NCBI GenBank assembly: GCA_019137255.1
Contig: WPDH01000187.1
Location: 124,001 to 188,000 of the forward strand
Reading direction: 5' to 3'
Length of the DNA stretch: 64,000 nt
DNA from: Corinectria fuckeliana
Lineage: Eukaryota; Ascomycota; Sordariomycetes; Hypocreales; Nectriaceae
Part shown: positions 24,401-33,339 of the stretch, in pieces
Numbering within the stretch: position 1 is the first letter of the stretch
How the letters are laid out: each line of letters opens with the position of its first letter
The notes under the pieces: model-generated
What the model was told of the DNA's origin: nothing
The model's database searches: none
The model's input: the letters and a program-made list of their open reading frames with translations, nothing else
Program-made: the position numbers and the translations under genes

Positions 24401-24598
24401 ATTAGGCCTCGCCGGCGACCTTGCCGTGGCGAGAGTCCTCACGATGGGATCAAGAACGCCTAAGCCGATCCATAGCTCTTTCTTTTGAATGTGGCCGACT
24501 ATTTCATTCTTGAGGGCTCGCAGGGCAGTAGCTTGCTCGGGCAAGGTTCGGGCGCTTCGGAGCTGGGACAATATCGGAGGGCTCTGAGGGCGAGCCAT
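21433..24598 (-). CDS. VID28/ARMC8-like armadillo protein (GID ubiquitin ligase subunit)
   Basis: This is a 1,012-residue alpha-helical repeat protein matching fungal VID28/Gid5 (ARMC8 in animals). In yeast this subunit is the adaptor of the GID/CTLH E3 ligase, which holds substrate receptors and targets gluconeogenic enzymes. Exons are 24598-24304, 24230-22483 and 22428-21433; introns 24231-24303 (GTATAG...ACAG with GCTAACTC) and 22429-22482 (GTGAGT...ACAG with CTAAC) keep phase. Armadillo-type segments appear throughout, for example VVAALRALTDIADSS, LLASSVLAALIKAG and the C-terminal EVRVALCHLIINLTWQEDD and RELKKLG-type block around ELRKLGFHTKMETLKHQD, followed by VRERAKTAAWQI. A Ser-rich insertion (SDSQSSSRSSLSKFSSS) and an acidic insertion (DMDEDVEMEPSD) interrupt the repeats. 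I chose the ATG at 24598 (MARPQSPPIL); the frame is open further upstream to 24778. Family assignment is firm; GID membership is inferred. Confidence 0.88.
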
Positions 24599-26561
24599 GA
24601 AGATTGGCACAGTGGACAAGTCGATGGAGTGCCGGGTCGTGGATGGGACGAGGGTTGCTGCAGCGGTGGTTCGACGGGTTAATCGAAGACGAAGGGACGC
24701 CTGATAGCTGCGATAGCACCAAGTCCCATGCGCAGAGAACAGAAAGTGGCGGTATCGGAAGAAGTGTGACTGATCCAAAAGATAAACCGGCGGGTTAGAC
24801 TAGCGACGGATGGATGAGAGCTGTGATGGAGATGGAAACAATTAACGATGCAGTGAATATGGGGTCATCTGGAGACGCGGCGTTGCAGGTCGATCACGTC
24901 AAGATTTGGGCGGCTCCGAGAAGCGGCACGTGTTTGCCTTATCGTACTGGCATCACCGATAAGCTGGCAGGGGAGGATTGAGCAGGGTTGTGAGTAGTTG
25001 ACAAGTAAACCGGCTTCAGTTTTCGAAGGGCTACCATGCGATGTCGAGGCGGTTTACCTTTGACCTGACGGCACCTTGAAGGGTTGTCATGATCATTCGT
25101 GCTTTATATTGCGTGCAGCGTGAGAACTGTCTCTTGTGCCCCAGGTGCTAATAAGAGCGGCCAGCGTGTAATCGATCACCCCACTGCTTACCTACCCACC
25201 AAGGTTGTACCGTTACTCTAGACTAGATACCTAATGTTATTGACCCTGGACGCCAAGGGCTCTTGTTCGGATTCCTTGTAAACCAAGTATTCACTGGAGA
25301 AGGGGAAGCGTTCCGCTTTCGTCCCATCTATCGGTACCTAAGACGGATGGAAGTGGAAGGGGAAGCTGCTTTAGATATCGTTTCCTGTCCGTGTGTCTGG
25401 AACCCAGCAACTAGCAGGGGATGGATGAACGTCTGGAAGCCAGTAACTTAGAGCTTGCTCGGTTCGGTCTTGCTGGAACATATATGCCATTCAGGTTGAC
25501 TATGAGGTCCGAAGATAGCAGGCTAATCACTCGAAGTATATACCTAAGTAGTTTGTCTTCAAGCTTCATCCTTGGAAGCTCCAGTCTCCGTCTCCCCATC
25601 AAAGGCCGGGGATAGTTTATCAGTGTACGAATAATAAGAGTCCCGTGACTCCAGCGGCCTGGCCCTGCTAGCCGGCCCCTCATGTGCCCCCGGCGCTGCC
25701 GCCTCTTGACAGCCCGGAGTCCGTCCACGTTGTGCATCGACTGGCCCTTAACGGCCCATCAGAGCCGCATGGCTCGAGCTCCAAGGGTCCTTCGTGTGAC
25801 TTTAGTCCTCTCTGGGGCATTGATTGTCTGAGGTATGAGAAATGGAAAAGTCCTTCCCGCTCTCTCTCTCTCTTCAGTCCTCGATCCGTCAACAGGGAGG
25901 GAGGGGAAACTAGAACATCTCGGGTGTACTGTGACGCAATTCTTACACCACCAGAACCCGCTTTCACCCTCTTCAATTGCACAACGGTCCCCAGGAGTGA
26001 GCCCCCTGAAAGCCCTGACGAGAAAGGGCCCATTTGGACTACCGCGGCTGCCAGGAGCAAGAGAGAAGTGCTAGGCAACTAACGCCTGAACGCTCTTTGG
26101 TCGTCGCGCCGCTTTGCCGGAAGAGGGTGGCCCGGCATTCCAAACTCGAAGTCTCCAACGAGTCTTTTGCGCGCGTCTGACAACAGCCACACACCAACCC
26201 AGCACACCACCCCCAAGGCACGGCCGCACCGCACCGCGCTTCGATTGTTAGCCTGGTATTGCTCGGTGAACGTTCTCGTCCATAGTGCAACTCCTCCCTC
26301 TGTCGTGCCCAGAGTCGCGTCCGCATGAAACCGACCAAGCCATGATCTAGCGACTTCAAGCCTCCGATCCATCTACCCATCTACTGATCAGTCAAGTCTT
26401 CGCTCCATCGCAATCAACACCACCGCCGCCCGCAGCCGCAACCCGGAATCCGCCACTCACAACGGCAAACTTCGACCCGAATATAACTCCCGCCCCAGCT
26501 CCATCTTTCACATTAAAGCCCCCCCGCGACTGCCCGACGACCGGACGATGCGCCGCAGACC
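24599..26561. other. Divergent promoter region between the VID28-like gene and the PHO80-like gene
   Basis: The flanking genes diverge, so this 2 kb holds both promoters. TACCTACC-type words occur near 25190, and CT-rich stretches near 25855-25880 and 26600 precede the + strand gene. Short open frames here have no support. Confidence 0.6.
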
Positions 26562-27704
26562 ATGCTGAAGACGTCACCAATCCTGTCTACCTCTGCCAAT
26601 GCCTCGCCGACTACCTTCCGCTATGCGCATCACTCTCCTCAGAACCCCCCTAAACCTTCGCCTGCCATCGGGCGACGGCACTCTTCACGATCAGACTCGT
26701 GTACCGCCGACCCCATGAACTCATCGCCTCACCAGCGCCCGCGACAGTTCGTTGCCAATGACTCGGGCGTCCAAGGGCCGGCGATGGAAACACCAAGGCG
26801 ACCCTCGTCGTCTCTCTCGCAGAAACCTCTCGCGCAACCATCAAATTCTCCTCGACCTCCACCCGTGGCAAACCCCCCTGCCGCCGCCCCTCAACCATCC
26901 ACAGACCAGGCCGTGAGCGACAGCCAGGTGCTGCAAAGCGGGGTGTCGCCTATCAAGCGAAGAAGCTCGCCGCCGCATCCTTCCGCCCAAGCCACGAGCG
27001 TTCCAGGATCATCATCGCAGACGGCGAAGCGAGCGAAACCCGAAGAGCAACCGCCCAAAGCTCTGCCACAACAATACGAGTTCTGTCCTGTCGAGGACAT
27101 GGTCGAGTTGATTGCGCATATGCTGGGCGAACTGATAGCTACCAACGATGCGATACGGATATCGAATGGCGGCCTGACGCGCTTTCACTCAAGGTACAAC
27201 TCGACCAACGACCGCTTTTGGCCATGGACTCAACTGACGCTTAACAGGACTGCCCCCGGAATATCCGTACGAGATTATTTACACCGCCTGGCTCGGCATG
27301 CTACCTTAACACCGCCGCTTCTGCTCGCAATGGTCTACTACATTGACCGACTATGCGCCATGTACCAAGAATTCACCATCAACACTTTGACCGTTCACAG
27401 ATTCCTCATCACCGCTGCTACCGTTGCCGCCAAGGGACTATCCGACTCGTTTTGGAACAACACTACATATGCGCGAGTAGGCGGAGTTCGGGTAGCCGAA
27501 CTGAAACTACTGGAACTCGAATTCCTCTACCGAGTTGATTGGAAGATTGTCCCGAATCCAGAGGTCCTGGTGGCCTATTACAAGGGCTTGGTCGAACGTG
27601 CTCCGGGATACTCACTGGACCCTGATGAATCCGAGGTTGACGAGGATGGGGAGGAAGATCAAGAGGCACGCAATGGGGGTGGAGAACTCCAGGAAACACA
27701 ATGA
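26562..27704 (+). CDS. PHO80/PREG-like cyclin
   Basis: This is a 362-residue cyclin of the Pho80 type, which pairs with the Pho85 (PGOV) kinase to restrain the phosphate-starvation transcription factor. The N-terminal about 165 residues are Ser/Pro-rich and disordered with KRRSSPP and AKRAKP basic patches. The cyclin box spans about 175-320: VEDMVELIAHMLGELI, ISVRDYLHRLARHATL, LLLAMVYYIDRLC, LTVHRFLITAATVAAKGLSD and LELEFLYRVDWKI are the expected helices. The tail is acidic (DESEVDEDGEEDQEA). Exons are 26562-27193 and 27248-27704. The intron 27194-27247 (GTACAA...AACAG) is 54 nt, a multiple of three, and has no stop; it interrupts the cyclin box between FHSR and TAPGIS. Splicing restores the usual helix spacing, so the intron is very probably real. 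Of PHO85 partners, PHO80 fits best; another PCL cyclin is less likely. Confidence 0.9.
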   Translation: MLKTSPILSTSANASPTTFRYAHHSPQNPPKPSPAIGRRHSSRSDSCTADPMNSSPHQRPRQFVANDSGVQGPAMETPRRPSSSLSQKPLAQPSNSPRPPPVANPPAAAPQPSTDQAVSDSQVLQSGVSPIKRRSSPPHPSAQATSVPGSSSQTAKRAKPEEQPPKALPQQYEFCPVEDMVELIAHMLGELIATNDAIRISNGGLTRFHSRYNSTNDRFWPWTQLTLNRTAPGISVRDYLHRLARHATLTPPLLLAMVYYIDRLCAMYQEFTINTLTVHRFLITAATVAAKGLSDSFWNNTTYARVGGVRVAELKLLELEFLYRVDWKIVPNPEVLVAYYKGLVERAPGYSLDPDESEVDEDGEEDQEARNGGGELQETQ

Positions 27705-28196
27705 TACCCTTTGGACCTGATGAGAATGACATACTAGACGTAGCCTGATCAGCTCAAGGAAGGGTCTACTGGGTAGACCACTATTACCATTCCGGTACCC
27801 CTGTGGACCTTGAATGGCAGCACATAACCGGCGTATGGATTTGGGTTGATGTTTGATTGGTTTGGATAGCATCATATGGTAGACGCGAGAGGCATCTGTA
27901 CATACAAACACGGAAGGCAGAATCTGCTCGAATTGAGCACCTTGCAAACTATTTGATATCATATTTATGGATATTGGTACCACTAGATCGCCTAGTACTT
28001 GCGCGCTCAATTGCTGGTGATGTTCAATCTTCTCGGTCGTGGTGTTCAATTTCAGGGGTCCTGTAGTTTAGCCGAGATACTGCCGCCGTAGAAGCTCCAA
28101 GCCTAGGTGTCGTCTTCCATCATCGACGACTATCCTGAAAACCTCATCACACCCTCGACAGAAGAGCAACCGAGGTCAATCCGGCAGCATTTCATA
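27705..28196. other. Spacer between the PHO80-like and EMC10-like genes
   Basis: A 492-bp tandem-gene spacer. It should contain the 3' end of the cyclin transcript and the promoter of the next gene. I see no further feature. Confidence 0.6.
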
Positions 28197-28822
28197 ATGA
28201 GGATCACGGCTCTTCTATCCACGCTTTGCGCGGCGGCGTTCGTCGCCGCCGACCAGCGCACCGCCCAAATCTACATCCAACCCATCCACGCCTCAACGCC
28301 CGCCCCCAAGCTCCTCGCCGAAGTCTTCTACGACCCAGCCGCCGCCGCCTCGTCGCAAGTCATCTCCTACGAAGCCCCCGAGCTTCCCGAATCCGCAACC
28401 CTGGTGCGCATCGGCCAGTACGACCCCAAGTCGGGGCGGTGGGTCTCCGGCACCACGGCGGCGAGCGTGGACAACTTCGCCAAGGGCTACGCGCCCAATA
28501 TCCTGCTGTCGGTGGACGAGCAGGGCGAGGTGCGCAGCGCGGCGTACAAGGGCGTGCAGATCGACGCGGGCCAGACGCGCGACTTTGGGCCCAAGGTAGT
28601 GGTGTTGACGGCCAGCAAGGGCAAGCAGCCGGAGCTGAATAAGCCGGTTGTGCTGTCGCCTGAGGGGAGGAAGGTTGGAGAGGAGCCGGAGAAGTCACTC
28701 CTGCAAAAGTGAGTTACAGAATCGCTTGACCTTTCGTGAGGCAATGCTAACGATGATGTAGGTACTGGTGGGTTCTTGGTATTGTGGTGGTCATGACGAT
28801 GGTGGGAGGCGGCGACAAATAG
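28197..28822 (+). CDS. EMC10-like ER membrane protein complex subunit
   Basis: This is a 190-residue secretory-pathway protein resembling fungal EMC10, a luminal-facing subunit of the ER membrane protein insertase. It begins with a signal peptide (MRITALLSTLCAAAFVAA), followed by a beta-rich luminal domain with YEAPELPESATLVRIGQYD, GYAPNILLSVDEQGEV and DAGQTRDFGPKVVVL, and a Pro-rich linker (NKPVVLSPEGRKV). It ends with one membrane segment (YWWVLGIVVVMTMVGGG) close to the C-terminus. Exons are 28197-28708 and 28762-28822; the 53-nt intron (GTGAGT...GCTAAC...GTAG) splits the Lys codon just before the membrane helix, so retention would remove the anchor. The frame is open upstream to 28107, but only the ATG at 28197 gives a signal peptide. 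The family name is from pattern recall; the secretory topology is direct from sequence. Confidence 0.8.
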
Positions 28823-29551
28823 ACATGCGCTTCGAAACAGGCTTAATGAAACAGTGTCGAACACAGCTTCTCTTTTTGCGAAACCTGGCTGGATACGACA
28901 TATTCTCCTGAATTCTTGATTATATTCGGAGTTCGATGGTTAAGAGTGGTACTCCGTGAGACGGCTCTGCAGTTTGGAGACTCAAACATAACAAGGGCGA
29001 GTTTATTAGTCCTCTGCGATTGCAAGTCTCTTACATTCAATGTTCTTCGCGTGCTTTCATAGTAGGCTGGAAATGCTGGGAAAAGAACCGACCTAGCCCA
29101 GCTTATGTCGTGTTACCTCGTACATCCAATAGGAATCTAGCAATGTCTACCTACCTAGGTACTTAACCTGAGATCTGTATAAGCCACAAGTCTCTGCTTT
29201 GAATAACGCCACCAGTTCATTGTTTGCTTGCTATTCCATTGTGAACCGGCCTTTCGCTCACGTGTCAAGTCATGTGATGCTCTAAAGCACAGTGCTCACA
29301 TAAAGCTAGTGCAGATCGGGACTAGGGCGGTTGCTATGAGAAGATCTGGCTGTGAGTCGCATGTGCCTTCTTTAAAAGCTGGTCGCAGGCGCCGGTCCCC
29401 AAACTCAGCTAGAGCTCACCCCCATTTGAGTTGCATCTTCACTTTCACTCTTGCATTAACCACCCGACTACCCAATCCTCCTCTCCGCCACACTTCACCA
29501 CTTCATACCGAGCTCTTTCTCTACAGAAAATCCATCCATAGCACCGCTAAA
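28823..29551. other. Spacer between the EMC10-like gene and CHZ1
   Basis: This 729-bp spacer carries the CHZ1 promoter. It includes CTACCTACCTAGGTAC near 29148-29163, one example of the recurrent TACCTACC/TAGGTA word of this window, and a CT-rich stretch near 29440-29520 before the start codon. Confidence 0.6.
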
Positions 29552-30024
29552 ATGACTGGAAACGGCTCCACCGTCCCCCAGACCTCTGCTGCCGAGGAGT
29601 CCTTTGCTGAGAGCAAGGGAAAGGGCAAGGCTGCTGCTGAGGAGCACCCTGTCCAGGACAGTGCCATGGATGAGGATGACGACGAGGATGACGATGACGA
29701 CGATGAGGAGGATGAGGAAGTAAGTCGAGCGTTGCAACCATGACACAAATCCGAACGGTTACTAACATGCTCACTCTAGGTCGTTGCCGGTACGCATCTC
29801 CCAGCAACTCTCTCAAGTTGCGAATCTAAGCTAACCACCTGAGTACAGAGGAGGACGGTATGGAGGAGATTGACCTGGATAACGTTGTCCAGGGCCGTAC
29901 TCGTGGCCAGGTCATCGACTTCGCCAAGGCTGCCGAGGAGCACCCCGCCGACGACTACGACGAGGATGAGGATGAGGACTTCCAGCCTCCCGTGGAGGAC
30001 GAGGACACCAAAATGTCTGAATAA
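29552..30024 (+). CDS. CHZ1: CHZ1 histone H2A.Z-H2B chaperone
   Basis: This is a 117-residue acidic nuclear protein with the CHZ motif (EEIDLDNVVQGRTRGQVIDF), the segment that binds H2A.Z-H2B dimers and hands them to the SWR1 remodeller in yeast. A long Asp/Glu run precedes the motif and another acidic stretch follows it; the C-terminus is KMSE. There are three exons: 29552-29719 (56 codons), 29780-29789 (only 10 nt) and 29849-30024. Introns are 29720-29779 (GTAAGT...CTAG) and 29790-29848 (GTACGC...CTAACC...ACAG). The 10-nt exon encodes Val-Val-Ala plus one base of Glu and sits at the entry to the CHZ motif. Phase is kept in all three exons. The upstream open frame from 29228 is leader; the ATG at 29552 follows the CT-rich promoter. 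Confidence 0.93.
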
Positions 30025-30978
30025 ACGGGGCTAGAGGGCAATTTGACAACAGCATGCGTGCGTGCGTGGCTTGATAGATGAAGGGCATGGCATCATGAAC
30101 AGGTACACAAAAGGAACAGGAATGCGAGGATGGATATGCCGCCTTGCTTGGACCCAGGATTGGTATCTAGGCGGATAGCTTAAGGGAACATGGATTGCAT
30201 CAACCCACCCCCCAACACTATCTGCGTTGCATAGGTACATCTGGCTAGCATCTACAACATGCATCGAAAGCTTTAAAAGGGCTTACACAGCAGTTTAAGC
30301 ATCTCTGCTCCAACTATGTGATGGGCAACATGCCGGATTCTGCTGGAAGTAGCGCATTGCAGACTGCAGTGTGGTGCAGTGTGGCGCGGTGCGGTGCGGT
30401 GCGGTGCGTTGCGGTTACGCACTCATCCGATCGTGAATGGATGGAGTCCCCCGCGACAAATTGGTACTGTCCAGTTTATTCATCCTTGCACAACCGCGAT
30501 CTTCAAGGCCTAAAGCAAACCTCAGCACCGCATGGATTTAGCATGCTGAGGTGCAAAGCCGGTGTTGTTACTTGAGCACGGGTGGCGTCCGCGTCGATGC
30601 ACGCCATCCATTGGACAAGAGCTGCTGTAATTAGTTGGTTGGCAATAATTAGTACTTACACTGTCGAGGTACCTCCAGCGCAAAGTCTGTAAGACAAACT
30701 ACCTTTTGCCCTAGGCACACTGAACCCCTCCCTGCAGTGAGCGCCCCCCCCCCCCTCCCTAATGAGGGAACACCTAGCCTGTTCGGAAAACGACAGGGTT
30801 CCATGCGTTCCTATTCTAACTTGCCCTTCGTATCTCAACCCAACGACCACTCCAAATTCGCGAGCCTCCTACGAGTTTTTATTCGCTTCTTCTCCCTCTC
30901 GACTCGCTCCTCTTCGGCTCCCTTGGTCTGGTTCCATCACCCCGCCCCCCCATCATCTCACAGCTCTACCGCCCGGCC
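30025..30978. other. Spacer between CHZ1 and the BET1-like gene
   Basis: A 954-bp spacer. It contains a short (GCGGT)5-type tract at 30386-30410 and a run of C near 30745, followed by CT-rich promoter sequence (about 30885-30960) before the BET1-like start. No gene is supported. Confidence 0.6.
30386..30410 (+). repeat. Pentamer tandem repeat (GCGGT)5
   Basis: Four perfect GCGGT units and a final GCGTT unit lie in the spacer between CHZ1 and the BET1-like gene. Confidence 0.75.
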
Positions 30979-31753
30979 ATGGCGCAAAGGTACGTTTCCT
31001 CCCCCAATCCTTCACATATCCTGTTCGTCTTCTAGCGTCTCTCCCTTCCCATCTCTCCCGTACGTCACTCGCCCGAGCTCCCGAAACTGACCACCCCGTC
31101 GTCCCAGGTTCGGCGCGTCGTCTCTGCACCAGCGCGACTCGCGCAGCGCGCTCTTCGACGGATACACGGGAGACGGGGCCCGGCGGCCCGTCAGCGCGAG
31201 CCCCAGCCGCGGCTACGGATACGGGGGCTACGGTGGCGGCGGCGGCGGCTCGCCCGCGAACGGCAACGTCGGCGGTGGTGCTGCTGCAGGCCCGGACAAC
31301 GGGTTTCGCTCGGCGACGCCGAATCGCAGGGGCCAGTACAGCGACGCGGTGCTGAGCGAGCTGGAAAGCCAGAACGATGCCCACGTGGAGGGCATTCTTG
31401 GCAAGGTCAAGGTGCTGAAGAGTGTGAGTTTGACCCCCTTTGCTGTTTCCCACCACGGGACGAGAGGGCTCTCGCGGTAGTCTGAGACTCCCGTACCGCT
31501 GGCCATGCCAAAATGCGGACAAGGACTGACCACTATTATCTCTTAGATGACAGTAGCCATCGGTGACGAGATCCGCGAGTCATCCGCCCTCGCCGAGAAG
31601 ATGAACGACTCCTTCGACTCGACGCGCCTGCGCCTCCGCGGCACCATGAACCGCATGCTTCTGATGGCCCAGCGTACCGGCGTGAGCTGGAAGGTCTGGC
31701 TTGGCTTCTTCGCCGCCGTCATCATGCTCTTCCTCTACGTCTGGCTGTTTTAA
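30979..31753 (+). CDS. BET1-like ER-Golgi v-/Qc-SNARE
   Basis: This is a 177-residue tail-anchored SNARE of the Bet1 type, which acts in fusion of COPII vesicles with the cis-Golgi. After MAQRFGASSLHQRDSRSALFDGY comes a Gly/Tyr-rich linker, then the SNARE helix from YSDAVLSELESQNDAH through GILGKVKVLKS to VAIGDEIRESSALAEKMND, and a C-terminal membrane anchor (WLGFFAAVIMLFLYVWLF). Exons are 30979-30989 (11 nt, Met-Ala-Gln plus two bases), 31108-31423 and 31547-31753. Introns 30990-31107 (GTACGT...CCAG) and 31424-31546 (GTGAGT...TTAG) keep phase; the second falls inside the SNARE helix. The protein is longer than yeast Bet1 because of the Gly-rich linker. GOS1/SFT1-type alternatives fit less well. 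Confidence 0.9.
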
Positions 31754-32204
31754 ACCGCCACCCACCTATCTACCACGACACGTAAATCACACGCTTCGAA
31801 CGACTATCGAAATGATGAGGAATACGGCTTAGACGAGGTGGCAGAAGCATTTCCTGGAGTGGAGCGTCGAGGCGGCAGGAGACGAAACAGCTGCATTTAT
31901 GGATGGTTTTTTTGGGAGGCGTTGAGACGGCGTTTGACGAATTTCTTTTGGGTCCGCCTCCTTCCATTGCGGCAATGCGGCATCAGGGGCTGTGCCCTGG
32001 GAGAGAAACACGGCGCGGACTTTTTTTGCAGCGTATAAAGATTGTAATATTAGTAATGCCCGCCACGCGCATGTTATGTTTGGCATTGTTCTTCTTATGC
32101 CCTCTTGGACACAGTTGTATTAATAAGTAGCGAGAGAAGAAAGGTGTATGGGTATTTTGAATAGCTGTTCTATGATTTGTTTCCTCCCGTCGTCGTGCAA
32201 GTCG
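31754..32204. other. Spacer between convergent BET1-like and APC15-like genes
   Basis: A 451-bp region between the stop codons of two convergent genes. It presumably holds both 3' ends. I see no further feature. Confidence 0.6.
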
Positions 32205-33339
32205 TTATTGGCGGCCGCGACGGCCGGCCGGGCTACTCTCCAGGAAGCTGCTGCCATCTTGGGAGAGGAGGTTGCTTAAGTCCATGCTGGGGCGGCCGTG
32301 AGACATGCTCGAACGACCCCGGAGGGTTGGGGACTGCGGTGGTGCCATGGCCGCGGAGCGAGGCGCGAAGCTTATGTCCGCATCGTCGTCGTCGTCATCC
32401 TGCTCTTCTTCACTACTCGTGAGCTCGGCCTCAGAGTCGGTGTGCTCGTAGCCACCAAGGCTCTCGGCCTCGGGAATGTCGTCGTCTAGATCGGCATCCA
32501 TGTCCATGCCCAGACCAGTGTCAGTCCCCTCTTGTGCAAAATCGTCCTCGTCCAGTATCTGGCCCTGCTCCTCTTCTTCAATCTCCTCGTCGCCACCGTA
32601 CATGCCGTCTCCGTCGGGGTCGCCGCGGACGAGGGCTTCTCGGAAGGCGTCGTCGTTCATCCTCATGCGTGAAGCCATCAGGTCATTTTGCCTTTCCTCC
32701 CTCAACACTGACTCATCTGCATCCTCCTCAGCCTCGACTTCGTCCTCTTCTTCCGATTCCTCATCATCCTCGTCTTCATCGACTTCATCGTCCTCGTCGT
32801 CGTGCAAACCAAACTCATCGTCGGCATCTGGAATCTCGTCATCCAGGTCCTGTGCGCCATCCAACTGGACATCATCCATCATGCCATCTTCCGGGTTCGC
32901 TTCGGCCTCGGCCTCGGCCAGCTCCTGTGCGAGCTGCTCTCGGCGCATGGCCTCTTGGTGCTCTTCCTGTTCCCGCTTCTCCTCGCGCATTTGATGTAGT
33001 GTCTTGGGAACGCCGGGCGGTTTCAGCCAGCCGCTGCCGTAATTCTGGACATTCAGTCGTCGGCGTTGCATGTGCTGCTCATCCGCAGCAAGGCGGGCGA
33101 GGGTCGAGCGCTCGAGGGCGTGGCCGCGTTGGCGCGACTGATTGCTGCCATGGTGGTGGCCATGAGGGTCTTGATGGTGATGGGTATCTGGGGGTCCGGA
33201 TGGCGTGAGTGGGCTGCGAGATGACCTATACCACAAGGAATGCGACTATAGGAGTGTCAGACGACGCAGCTCGGTGTCAGACGCGATACCCAGGGGACCA
33301 TACATCTCGCGGGGTGAAGTCTGGGAGTGTTGTGAACAT
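32205..33339 (-). CDS. APC15/MND2-like anaphase-promoting complex subunit
   Basis: This is a 358-residue, highly acidic protein whose N-terminus carries the APC15/MND2 signature, LPDFTPRD joined to SHSLWYRSSRSP. In yeast and animals this small subunit regulates turnover of the mitotic checkpoint complex or the meiotic activator on the APC/C. Exon 1 is 33339-33304 (12 codons, MFTTLPDFTPRD); the intron 33246-33303 (GTATGG...CTATAG) is followed by exon 2, 33245-32205. The signature is only complete after splicing, which supports the short first exon. After a His-rich segment and a conserved QNYGSGWLKPPGVPKTLHQM block comes a long Asp/Glu-rich region and an Arg/Ser tail. Length is larger than animal APC15 but usual for fungal versions, owing to the acidic tail. 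Confidence 0.85.

Noticed and set aside
29228..29551. N-terminal extension of CHZ1 from an upstream ATG
   Set aside because: The extension translates the CT-rich leader and is not chaperone-like; the ATG at 29552 gives a normal CHZ1 start.
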